64,000 nt of DNA from Voacanga thouarsii (lineage: Eukaryota > Streptophyta > Magnoliopsida > Gentianales > Apocynaceae), in assembly GCA_026120185.1 (NCBI GenBank), contig JANUWF010001783.1:7903001-7967000 (forward strand), written 5' to 3'. Each line of letters starts with the position of its first letter. The stretch's first letter is position 1. Below the pieces are notes generated by a model, which was not told where the DNA came from, did no database searches, and worked only from the letters and a program-made list of their open reading frames with translations. The position numbers and the translations under genes were made by a program. Shown here one piece after another: positions 34,949 to 45,640 of the stretch.

Positions 34949-37566
34949 GTAACATCCCTAATTTCATTATAATAATAAACTTAGGTATGTTACAGTATCG
35001 CCCTGTCTAAACTCCTAGATAAGAGGTCTTTATACAGATTAAAGCTTAAAGCATACAAATAGAAACATACAACATTGCATTAAATTTACATACTAATTGA
35101 GTCTAGTATGTACATCTCGCATCAAAACATAAAAGTGAAGTCATTCTATGGTATACATAGAAGAAGCTACAAAATCTTTACTAAGCTGAGACAAAAGATT
35201 GATACTGTATCATTGATATGCACCTCCAGCTCCAACTCCTAAAGAAATCAGAAAATGTCATATGTGTGAGTGGTACACTCAATGAGTCCTATATGTGCTA
35301 ATGTTTTTTCGTAAGAATTAATAAAGAGTATTCTATCTCTTTTCTTTTCCACTAAAAAGAATTTTCAAGTAAAATGATTGAAATCTAATCAATCGTTGAT
35401 AAAGAGCTCATATACAATTGAAAATTTAAGCAATAGAGATTCTTTATGTTTTCCACTAAAAACAACTCTACAATTATGTAGTGGGAAAAAAATTTGTCAA
35501 TTGTTATCCAAAATTCATGGGCATATGGACAAATTATTTTTTAATTGAAATTCACACCCCATTTTTAAAGAACCGTAAGCTCTTCTCTCAATAGAAGCAC
35601 GATTTGCGTGCAAAACTCACAAGGCTTTGCCTTCAACTATTACAATTTTATCATGGTAGGGACTATGCCTTTCAACACTCAATTGTATCATGTCAGAGCA
35701 GCAAGAGTAATAATGCATCTCAACTCACTTTTAGGAATCTTTTACTTGCCACCTTAAGCACGAGGACCCCACCCCCATTTTCTACCACATCAAGGTGGCA
35801 AGGGATTAAACACGCCGAGTGTCCCCACCCAGCATCATGTGTACAATCTTAAATTATCAATCGTAGGCAATTTTCGAACATAAAATAGCTAGCTAAGGAG
35901 AGCTAATTCCAATGTCCTATCGTCCCATTTAGAGTAAGATGAATCCCAAAATTAGACCAGGTTACTTTGGTACATCTATCTCTAGTACAAGTTAGTACAA
36001 AGGTTAAAACCCCCCGCTGAGTACTCAACGTCTTCACTGATCCACATAACCAGTTCCAATACCATATTCCCTGAAGGGTGATCAAGAAAATAGTTTTGGG
36101 GCCAAAGTTGTTTTCCAAGTGTTTGTTATATTCCTTGTATCCATTGACAAGGTTCATCACACATAGAAGTAAATTATTCTTATCAAGTTATGCACAAAAT
36201 GCTTTGAAAGCATTTAGAAACCACATCATCACGGCAATGTATTTCTTAATCCATACATAGCATTCATGTAAGTAGAACCTTATATAAAAAAATGTATCAA
36301 TTCATGGATGGGTTTATATTGGCATATATTTGATTATAGAAGAATATTGCTTGGCAACGTTTTTTTTTTTTTTTTTTTTTTGCTCAAAGAAGGCATATTC
36401 AAGTATAGTGGACATTTAGCCAAGATTAAATTTGGAACACAAAAAAGGATTTGTGTGAAAATAAAGGTCTTAGTTACTAGTATAAAACATTCATATTCAA
36501 ATATGCCAAAAAATTATTCAGTTAATAAAAGGTTCAAATAGTTATGAGATTCTCATTGTGTAAAATAATTATACGCGAATTTATCAAAAAAAACACTTAG
36601 TTCGTACAAGTTTGGAAATCAAAGTACTCATAATATTCATGGTTCATAAAGTTATTAACAAAAATGCTCATGCTAAAATAATTGAGAAAAACTGTTAATT
36701 CAAATGCTATTTATAAAATAGAGGGATTCACAACATCTATGTTTCTTAAAACCATTAAAGGGAAATGCTTACATGCAATTTATAGAAAAACACTAGCTGA
36801 AACATTATTCATAAAACAAGAGAACTCACATACCTATAATTCATAAAATGTTCATATGCTATTAATTTGGAAAACTACTAACCAAGGTAGAATTCATAAT
36901 ATACTAAGGGGACTCACTTTGTCTTGCTTATACTTCTAAATACCATCGTAGGTCTAAGCATTCTTGGAATCCAATTCTCCTACAATACGGGAATATTCTT
37001 AAATGAGATACAATCTCATCACAAATCATAAATTAAATTACAAGTTTATTAGAAGGGATATTTAATTCTCCAAGAATCTTTGCTATTTTCAAACTATATC
37101 AAAATAATCCTTTCTTTTTCTTTACTCCACCAACTTCAATCATCCTTAGAACCATAATATTCTTGGTATACAAAATCCCATAAAATCTATTCCAATATTT
37201 CTCAATATCTCAAAACATGTAACTTTTGCCATCTCAACATAAAGAAATTTCACAAGTCTTTAAATAAAGTTACTACTTTCTTTAAACCCATCCTCCATAT
37301 TTTATCATTTTCAACACATCAATAGCATCAAATACACAACAAAAGTCTCTCCTCTATAACTTGTCATCACCTTTTATCAAACAATCCTCTTCCTTCATCA
37401 AACACCACATAAATAGCAACTTCATCATAATTCCTTCTCAAATTTAAATACCAAAACCATATCAAATGAATCCATCCTATATATAAAATAACTTTAATTC
37501 AAGAGGGAAAAGCTTTACCTAAGAGATTGAAAAGAATCAATCTCCAAATTTCAAGTTCATTTCTTT

Positions 37567-37570
<4 letters not shown>

Positions 37571-37616
<46 letters not shown>
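37571..37616. repeat. (CT)n microsatellite
   Basis: A 46 bp dinucleotide run followed by a 180 bp T/C-rich tract. Confidence 0.96.
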
Positions 37617-37619
<3 letters not shown>

Positions 37620-38035
37620 CTTCTTTCTTTTCTTCTTCTCTTCTTGCTTTTGGTTTCTCTTTCTCATTTTCTTTTCCTTTTTCTTTTTTTCTCGGTTCTC
37701 TTTTCCTTTTTCTTCTTTCTCTCGACTTTCTTCTTCCTTTCTTTCAGTGTTTCCTTTTTTTCTCCCTTCTTCTTTTTATATTGTTTCTTTCACGACTTCA
37801 TAACCTCTAAGAGTATAGAACTTCTTCTCCCATGACTTGGTAATAATTAGAAAAGTGTAGACCCCTGAAGATTATGGAAGTCTAAGGAAATTGTTAGAAG
37901 GTGATGGAAACTTAGAGAAAATGTAAGAAGGTAGTGGAATGTGCAAGAAACTTATGGATTGTGTGAGAACTTTCATGATTATGCATGGTTAAATCTTGGT
38001 CAACACTCTTCTAATCTTTACTAAATATGGTGGGC

Positions 38036-38040
38036 CACCT
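38036..38040. repeat. Left target-site duplication of AT-2
   Basis: CACCT, identical to 44296-44300. The first T of the LTR appears to have merged with it or been lost. Confidence 0.85.
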
Positions 38041-39547
38041 AATATGGGCTAAAATTATCATTATTTTCCTAGTTATTTGAGGTTGTTTTGCGATACATTT
38101 GTTGTAATAACTAGATATATTCCTTTATATTTGACATTTTACTTGCAAAATTTTTTCTTAGCAAATTTGTGTAGATTTAAGTTAAATACGAGCAAAAAGT
38201 GAACAATTTCAAAATGCATCTGGCACCTGGCTCAACCAAGGGGCCAAGCGTCGGGTCCATTCTGGTCAAGCAGAGGAAAACTGAACAACTTTCAGGAAGA
38301 AAACAGAATAAAACTGGCGTCAGGTTTGGCAAGTGGACCAGGTGCTGGCTCCATTCTGTCCGGCCAGAGAAAATAGAGCAAAAACTCATAGAAAGAATAG
38401 ATTGTACCTAGCACCAGGTAGGTCAAAGGTACCCTGGCACCAAGCGCGCTCTGGAAGGTGAAAATCATGTTCACGAATTTAGAAATTTTTTAAAGATTTC
38501 GGTATTTTCTAATTCCTACTCGGCCAAGAATCCTCCAACAACGAATTTAGCATCAAAGATGCTTATAAAAGCAAGAGAAAACATAAGAGAAGGTATGTGG
38601 AGGTGGATCTAAGAGTATAAATTCAAATCACTCATTAAAGGAAGAATTCACCCAATCAAAAATTATTGTTCAAGAGAGTCTTCAACAGTGAAGAAAGAGG
38701 CTTGTCTATGAGTGTTTTTTTTTTTATCTTTGTTTTCTTTTCCTTTAACAATAATGTATTCAATGTTTTTATTGTAATTTAATCTTATTTTCGATTTATG
38801 GTTATGTATTAATTTAGTTATTTGATCAATTCTTTATCATCTTTGGTGTTTGATTACTTGTTATCATTGGTTATTGATGCGAGTTCTTTTAATTGACTTG
38901 GGACAACGATGTTAGTAGTTTCATTACATTGATTTCGTATTTGTCTAATCTTAATGAACTTGAGTGACGAAGTTAAGATTATAGGACTAAATAATCAAAA
39001 ATTAGTTGATTTCACCTTGAGTAAATGGTTATTAGCTAATTTCATGCTTATAATGAATTGAGCCTAATGCATATTTTGGTTATGTTAGCTTGATTGAAAA
39101 ATCTGTTAATATGAATCAAAATATAGGATTTCATAGATTGACAAACAAAGTGAAATTTATCTAAGTAGATTCATGACTTGTGAAACAATTGAATTTTATT
39201 TTATATTTCTTTATTATGCCAATATGATAATTAGTTGATAGAATTGCTAGTTGGTTCATTATCATGTTTTCTAGGATAATTGTCTAAATTGCATATTCTT
39301 ACATTCTTGAGTTGTATATATATATTTTTCTTATTTTCTCACTTTATTGAGTGGATTAAATAATGAATGAAAAGTGATTAATGTATACTTGTTCCTTTGA
39401 GGATCGATATTCGTTAATTTTTCATACTATGCTTGCAATGAGTATGCTTGCTTGTATGTATATTTTGATATTAATGTTTTAATTAAAACTTGACTAGGGG
39501 ATGAATTTAAATGTAATGATTTTTATATACCCAAAATTTACACATCA
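38041..39547 (+). repeat. 5' LTR of AT-2
   Basis: Starts AATATGGGCTAAAATTATC (canonical TGATACGGGCTAAAAT in the other copies) and ends AAAATTTACACATCA. GC-rich cluster near 38215-38455, TATA-like 'gcttataaaagc' near 38560. Confidence 0.88.
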
Positions 39548-39553
39548 AGTTTT

Positions 39554-39572
39554 TTGTGCCGTTGCCGGGGAA
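39554..39572 (+). other. Primer-binding site of AT-2 (Asp tRNA)
   Basis: TTGTGCCGTTGCCGGGGAA, six bases after the LTR end. It agrees with the complement of the plant tRNA-Asp 3' end (TGGCGCCGTTGCCGGGGA) except at two positions. This primer is characteristic of Athila/Tat Gypsy elements. Confidence 0.88.
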
Positions 39573-39888
39573 CAATATCATGAAAATTTGAATTTTGTTG
39601 ATTTAACCATGTTTATATGTCTATATGTAAATATGTATATGTGTTCTTTGTGTAAATCGGTGTTCTATCTTGTTGTTTGTAACATTGTGTGACTTAATTG
39701 ACTAACTTACTTCATGTTGTATTAAATTTTGTATTTAGATTGTTTGTGAATGCGTGTGTTTTTCTTTTCTTTATTTTTCTATTATTTATTTTTTGTGTTT
39801 TTTCTTTTCTTCATTTTTTAATTATTTTTGTTTATTTTTATTTTCAATTTGATTTTTGTTTTTCTTTGAGTGCGAGATTGATATCATC

Positions 39889-40793
39889 ATGCGCAACTAC
39901 TTTTGGGCACAAGATCAAAGGAGCTATAATGACGAGAATTTAGAAAATTTGCAAGCTCGGATTGACGCTTTTTGTGAGACGTCACTAAAGCCTCAATACA
40001 TTCTTTTGTTGCTAATACAAATTCCTCCATTAAGTGGCATGAAGAAGCATCCCAACGTATGAGCCATCAAAGAGCACAACTAGTCAAGTTAGTTGAGGAT
40101 GCCATAAAGGCTCATATGCTTGAACAAGAGAATCCCTAAGGAAAAGAGAGAGGATATAAGGAACAATTATCTAATGGGAAAAGAAAGGTATTCAATTCTC
40201 CTCTATGTGCTAATAATTCTAATATCTCTTTATCACATAATTTTTTAGGATCTTCTCAATTCTTGGAGAACAAGAGTCCAAATGATGATGTGTTGAATTT
40301 ATCATGCCTCAAGGAGTTGGATCTTTCAACGCTACATCATACGAAGTCCTTGGAGGATGGTGGTAATTTCTACCCTTCACCCTATTCAAATGGAGGTAGC
40401 TTAGTTTTTGTAGATGTGTCAAAAAGTACTAGTTTCTTGATCCCATCTTTAAAAACTCAATTGCTAAGTTTTAAGGGAAATTTTAATTGGGACAAATCTT
40501 TTGAAAGGATAAGTAGTGATTCTAATATTTATACACTTTTTAGACATAATCTACATCTTTGTGTTGGGAATTTGATTTGTATGTCTAAAAATGTGCTATG
40601 GACAGGGAGTCCTGCATTTACATTCATTGCAACTAATATTTTTCATGAACCCTCAATTTTTCAAAATCCTCTCTTATTTCTGCTTTCATCATGCCTATCT
40701 TTTTCATTGAGCATTAATTTCTTTTACAAAGGTTTGATGAGGAAGCATGATAAGTCGAAAAAGTGTTTTTTATGTGTTTTGGGTTTGTTTTGA
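39889..40793 (+). pseudogene. Unrecognised ORF of AT-2, about 300 codons, one frameshift and one stop
   Basis: ATG 39889 gives MRNYFWAQDQRSYNDENLEN. A frameshift near 39985 leads into a helical segment (WHEEASQRMSHQRAQLVKLV ... AHMLEQENP) ended by TAA 40137-40139. The same frame then continues open to TGA at 40791-40793. The second half has SCLKELDLSTLHHTKSLEDG, a Ser-rich middle and a hydrophobic stretch near the C-terminus (PLLFLLSSCLSFSLSINFFY) that could be one membrane segment, then a basic tail. I recognise no domain. The position after the primer site is that of gag, but the Athila/Tat gag motifs present in AT-1 are absent. It may be a captured or very diverged gene. Confidence 0.5.
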
Positions 40794-42798
40794 ATTTGAA
40801 TTTTTTTAGGTCTTTTGGTCATTCTTTTATTTTATCTAAGCTTCATTTTTAGTTGTTAGATGTTATTTTCCTCAAATAAAGAAAATATTTTCCATCTTAA
40901 GTGTGGGAGAGTAAGTCGTGTCTTTATTTGCTTTCTTAAAATTTTTTTAGTATTTTTCTTTAATTTGTTTTCTTTTATTTAGGTATGTTTTTATTTTGTT
41001 ATTATTTTTCGTGTACTTTTATTTGTGTTTTGTTTTATAGGTAGGAATAAATTCCTCTTGAACAAGCCCTTCTCTCTATTTCCAGTTTTAATATCTATTG
41101 GAACTTATTGCACTTGGGGAGTATTGCTTAATTTTCTACCCCTTTATTATTTTTTGTTCCTTTGGCGATGATTTAAGGTGTTAATTTTTTTCCAATAAGG
41201 ACATTGTCCAATTAAAGTCTATGGGAGCGGTTTGGTGATATTCTTTGTCCAAGTTTCTATCAATTATCTTAGTGTTTTCTTGGTATTGTGCTACTACTTT
41301 GGAAAATTTTTTAATTTTGAAAATTTGAAAGTTTGAAAATTTTGGAACTAATTCGCAATGGAAGTATTTTTTTTTTCTCTCTATTCTTCCTCTTAATTTA
41401 TTTTGGTCTTCTTATCTTTACTTTCATTGTTATATCTTTGGCCATTGAAGATAATGTCCAATTTAAGTGTGGGAGGGAGAATAAGGTTGACGAAGTATTT
41501 TCCATAGCATTTTTGTGAAAATTTTTCAAAATTTCAGTGGTTTTCGGAACTAAAGTTTTTATTGGACTTTTTGATATAAGACATAATAGTATCATAACAG
41601 TTATCATAGGAAATATGGAAGTTGACATGAGTCAAAATAGTCAAATAGTTTATAGATTACCAAACTATCTATTTCCGATTGACCAAATACATGAGCACCT
41701 TAAAACAGTGGTCAAAAGTAAAGGATATAATATGATAGAAAATACTGAAAATCTATTGATTCGTCAGAATATCATAGGAAAAATCAACCTGTAGTGGGTA
41801 TAACTACCAGGATTCAAGGTTGTAATTCTTTTTATTACTTGGATATGATTTTTTGTCATTCATTTGGTAGATTGTTGTGCAATTGTTTTGTTGGATAGAA
41901 TATTTTTCAAGACTTGAGAATTTTGATTAATCTTATTTATGCATTGGTATTTGAATGTTATTTGACTAATCTAGTTTGAATATGGAGAGTATGATGAATG
42001 TGGATAAATTTTATTGGCTAACTCTTGTATTATGAGTTTAAATTTTGCTTGGTTTTGAGTTGTGATGAGGAATGTGAGTTGATAAAATATCTTTGAGAGA
42101 AAAAATTGTGGAGAATTGTGAAAAATTCTTGTGAGTTGAAGAAGTGGGGGAAAAAAATGAATTGTTATTTCCTCTTTGAATATGGAAAAAAAATGTTTTT
42201 GCTTGATTATGGGGGCCAATGCGAATAGTGAAGAGAAATCCACTTTCTTGAGGTTATGAATTTTCAAGAGTAAAAGAAAGGAATATTGTTGGAAAAAATA
42301 ATGAGTGATGACTAAAAAGGGGGCCAATACGGTGTGTGAAGAGAAATCTATGCACTTGAGGCTATCAATTTCCTAAGTCATTGAAAAAAAAAATAGAGAG
42401 AAAAAATTGGAATACTTTCCTTACCTCATGATTTGAGTTGAGCAATTTTTGGATTTATAATGTTTGAGTTGCTAGATGGCTTGACTTATGTGATTCATGT
42501 TATCTATATTTTAACTTGAAGAGTGAAATAATTTTCTTAAACTAAGGTATGAACTTGATTAATTTGACTTTAAGAGTATTGTGATATCTTGTCAAATGTT
42601 TCAAAGTTTAAATTATTTTCAAAGGGTGTGAATGATAAGAGTTGTATCTAAAGTTTGAAGGGAAGTTATAATCCTTGTTATATTATTATTATTATTTTTT
42701 TTTTTTTGGAATGAGAAAGAACTTATATTTTCTTGATAATTTTTCTTGACTATAGTGTTTTACTTGAGGACAAGCAAAAGTTCAAGTGTGGGGGTATG
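40794..42798 (+). other. AT-2 3' module, non-coding, with polypurine tract
   Basis: T-rich and AT-rich sequence without a credible ORF. It shares blocks with the AT-1 3' module, for example 'gttatatctttggccattga' at about 41430 and 'gggggccaatacggtgtgtg' near 42320. It ends CAAGTGTGGGGGTATG (42783-42798), the polypurine tract touching the 3' LTR. Confidence 0.75.
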
Positions 42799-44295
42799 TG
42801 ATAGGGGCTAAAATTACCATTACTTTTCCAATTATTTGAGGTTATTTTACGATATATTTGTTGTAATAATTAAACATATTTCTTCCTATTTGATATTTTG
42901 CTTGTAAAAAGTATTTTTGACAAATTTGTGCAGATTTAAGTTAAATTAGAGTAAAAAGTGAACAATTTCAGAATGCACCTGGCGCCAGGCCCAGCCAAGG
43001 GACCAGGTGCCAAATCCATTCTGGTTAAGCAGAGAAAAATCGAGTAACTTTCAGGAAGAAAATAGAACAGACCTGGCGCCAGGTCTGGCAAGTGGACCAG
43101 GCAGTAGGACCATTCTATCCGGCCAATAAAATAGAGCAAAAACCCAGATGAAAAACAGATTGTACCTGGCGCCAGGTGGTCGAAGGTACCCGGCGCCAGA
43201 TCCGCTCTGGAAGGAAAAATTCTGTGCACGAATTTAAAAATTTTCTAAAGATTTCGATATTTTTTAATTCCTTCTTCTGCCAAAATTCCTCTAGCAACAA
43301 ATTTAGTATAAAAAAGGCTTATAAAAGTAAGAGAAAATATAAGAAAAGGTATGTGGAGGTAGATCCAAGAGTATAAATTCAAATCACTCATTAAAGGAGG
43401 AATTCACCTAATTAAGGAGGGTTGTTCAAAAGAGTCTTCAACACTGAAGAAAGAGGCTTATCTACGAGTGCTTTCTTTTATCTTTGTTTTATTTTCCTTA
43501 AATGTATTCAATGTTTTTATTGTAATTTAACATTATGTTTTATTCATAATTTTGTGTTAATTTAGTTATTTGATCAATTCTTTATCATCTTTGGTGTTTG
43601 ATTACTTATTATCATTAGTTATTAATGCGAGTTCTTCTAATTGATTTGGAATAACGATATGAGTAGTTTCATTGCATTGATTTCGTATTTGTCTAATCTT
43701 AATGGATTTGAGTGATGAAGTTAATATTATAGGATTAAGTAATCAAAGATTAGTTGATTTTACCTCGAGTAAAGGGTTATTAGCTAATTTCATACTTATA
43801 ATGAATTGAGCCTAATGTATATTTTGGTTATGTTAGCTTGATTGACAAATCTATTAATATGAATCAAAATATAGAATTTCATGGATTGACAAACAAAGTG
43901 AAATTTATCTAAATAAATTCATGACTTGTGCAACGATTGAATTTTACTTTATATTCCTTTATGATGCCAAGATAATAATTAGTTAAGAGAATTACTAGTT
44001 GGTTCATTATCATATTTTCTAGAATAATTGTCTAAATTGCATATTCTTACATTCTTAAGTTATATTTATTTATTTTTCTTATTTTCTCACTTTATTGAGT
44101 TGGTTAAATAATGAATGAAAAGTGATTAGTGTGTACTTGTTCCTTTGAGGATCGATACTCGTTAATTCCCTATACTATACTTGCGATGAGTATACTTGCT
44201 TGCATGTGTATTTTGGAATTAATATTTTAATTAAAACTAAACTAAGAAATAAATTTAAATTTAATAATTTTTATACATATAGAATTTACGCATTA
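42799..44295 (+). repeat. 3' LTR of AT-2
   Basis: TGATAGGGGCTAAAATTACC at the start, ...AATTTACGCATTA at the end. It keeps the best copies of the palindrome CCTGGCGCCAGG (42977, 43073, 43167 regions). Confidence 0.88.
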
Positions 44296-44300
44296 CACCT
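44296..44300. repeat. Right target-site duplication of AT-2
   Basis: CACCT, identical to 38036-38040. The flanking sequence continues with the pre-insertion target (ttaagtaatttcttggg). Confidence 0.85.
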
Positions 44301-44427
44301 TAAGTAATTTCTTGGGCCCTATAGGCCATCCATGTAGTTTCTTTTCTTTCTCTCTTTTTAATGGGCCCATCTAAGGGCCTTTCTTCCTATTATTTAGCAA
44401 ACAACGACGCATCTGTATATCTATATT

Positions 44428-44673
44428 TTGTATGCAATAAATGCTTTCATGCCAGGGAGGGGTATTGCATTTATCGTTTTTGTCCTAGATTGTGCTTATT
44501 TAATCCCATATCCTGATAATGAATACTTCACCCTTAAAATACATTACAAGAGGAAGTTTACCATAGGGGAGTACAAAAATTATGGGGATAAGGAGGTTGA
44601 TTATATGGATTGCTGTAATTTTGAGAAATTGCCTATGGTAGGTATTAATGAAATGCTAATTAAATTAACATAA
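44428..44673 (+). pseudogene. PB1-like N-terminal fragment of a MULE/plant transposase-type protein
   Basis: 82 codons from ATG 44428. The core FTLKIHYKRKFT...NYGDKEVDYMDCCNFEK and INEMLIKL follows the pattern F-LK-HHGG-F-----Y-GG-VDYFD-CD-D--S--E--DM--ELGY of the PB1-like domain that opens many plant MuDR-type transposase proteins. The usual GG pairs are altered, and the sequence stops at TAA 44671-44673 with no MULE catalytic domain nearby. It is a short relic or captured fragment. Family assignment is from memory of the motif. Confidence 0.5.
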
Positions 44674-44741
44674 AAAGACAATAGTCTACTATTATTTATA
44701 ACCAACTTGGGACTTAAGGAGTGGGTTGAAGCACATTCAAA

Positions 44742-45135
44742 CACTACGAGAGAATGTGAATTTTGCGAGCGATATTAGCAACCGTAAATATATCATCACT
44801 ATTAATGATTGATTTCCAACCGATTAGCGACTCTCATTTTGTAGTATTTTTTGCACAAATAATAGCGATAGATTTGCGACAAGAAATAATTTTACTTTTT
44901 AATTTTTTAGATAATAATTTTTGTTCAGTGGCTAATCGTCACAACATAGCAACCACCATATTTTCACTTGCTATTCGATTGCAAGTTAACTTAAAATCTA
45001 ATTTTTTACTTTTTTCATATATTTCGGTAACTAATATGATTCGAAATAGAGGCCAATATTAAAAATTGATTTTCTTTTCTTCGGTCGCTATTTTGCATCT
45101 AATTAGCGACTGATTTTAAAAACCCAAAAAAATAA
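44742..45135 (+). mobile_element. Terminus of a CACTA (En/Spm) DNA transposon with subterminal repeats
   Basis: CACTACGAGAGAATG at 44742 resembles plant CACTA terminal repeats (CACTACAAGAAA). The next 390 bp hold many GCGAC/GCAACC-type subterminal units: GCGAGCGAT (44766), TTAGCGACTC (44825), TAGCGATAG (44863), TTTGCGACAAG (44873), TAGCAACC (44948), GGTCGCTA (45084), TTAGCGACTG (45100). No transposase was recognised, and no opposite CACTA end was found up to 48 kb, so the element is truncated or broken by later insertions. Confidence 0.6.
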
Positions 45136-45640
45136 GGGAACTCAAAGTGCTGTCGTTCTCAATTTGCCTAATCTTCTTCATTTCTCTAACATATATCTTT
45201 CTCCTCTATCGCCATTTCCCTACTGTCATTTCTCTTTACTACCAACATTAATCTTCTTGTGTTGGGGGCTATTGCTACTTCGTTCTTCTAGTTGGCCGCT
45301 ATTGCTGTTTAACTAAAGAATTCACTAATTGAGGTAATCCTTTTTTTTTTTTTTTTTTTTGTAGCTTGTGGACTCACATCGCCGACACAAAATAGAAGCC
45401 GCCTTCGTAGGTAATTTTCTACTTTTTAATTAAATAAAGTAAAACATATTTTTGAGCTGAAGTTTTGAAATTTTTTTTTAATAGTGTGTCAGAATCGTTA
45501 GCATCGCCGCCGAAAAACAGAAGCCACCCTCGGAGTCTTTTAGCTAAGTTTCTATTTTTAATAGTCCTAGTTTAATTCAAATTTTCAATGACTTTTATTA
45601 CTCCATCTGATTATCAATCCCCTTCTGATTTTGATTCAAT
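45136..45640 (+). other. Exon-like segments with a duplicated motif downstream of the CACTA end
   Basis: A pyrimidine tract (45340-45360) ending in TAG precedes 45365-45410, which is followed by GTAATT: a good acceptor/donor pair. Its core CATCGCCG..(A)n..AGAAGCC.CC recurs at 45502-45532 after another T-rich tract ending TAG (45484). No open reading frame can be followed. These may be untranslated first exons of the CACTA gene. Confidence 0.35.

Larger units (their letters stand above)
34949..38040 (-). repeat. Probable long LTR of the minus-strand Gypsy element
   Basis: Upstream (on the minus strand) of gag lies 3.1 kb without coding sequence. Its left border reads TGTAACATCCCTAATTTC on the plus strand, i.e. 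it ends ...GGATGTTACA on the minus strand, an LTR-like CA end. A TATA-like 'caatataaaaag' near 37780 and a pyrimidine-rich tract (37571-37616 and beyond) are present. AT-2 interrupts it at 38040, and the same sequence resumes at 44296. No primer site could be recognised after 34949, so LTR identity is an inference. Confidence 0.4.
38041..44295 (+). mobile_element. Athila/Tat-like non-autonomous LTR element, plus strand (AT-2), 6.25 kb
   Basis: Two LTRs of about 1.5 kb flanked by a perfect 5 bp duplication (CACCT). After the 5' LTR is an Asp-tRNA primer site. The 3.25 kb interior has one decayed ORF (39889-40793) and a long non-coding 3' module ending in a polypurine tract. No recognised gag, protease, reverse transcriptase or integrase is present. 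LTRs and 3' module are shared with AT-1, but the ORF is different. Size and lack of pol make it a LARD-like non-autonomous element that would have needed a helper. Confidence 0.88.

Noticed and set aside
37527..37835. A Ser/Leu/Phe-rich plus-strand reading frame that looks like a signal or membrane protein
   Set aside because: It is the translation of a (CT)n and T/C-rich tract inside a probable LTR.
45481..45500. AGTGTG as the missing CACTA 3' end
   Set aside because: It lacks the TTCTTGTAGTG-type context and subterminal repeats on its left side, and there is no 3 bp duplication.
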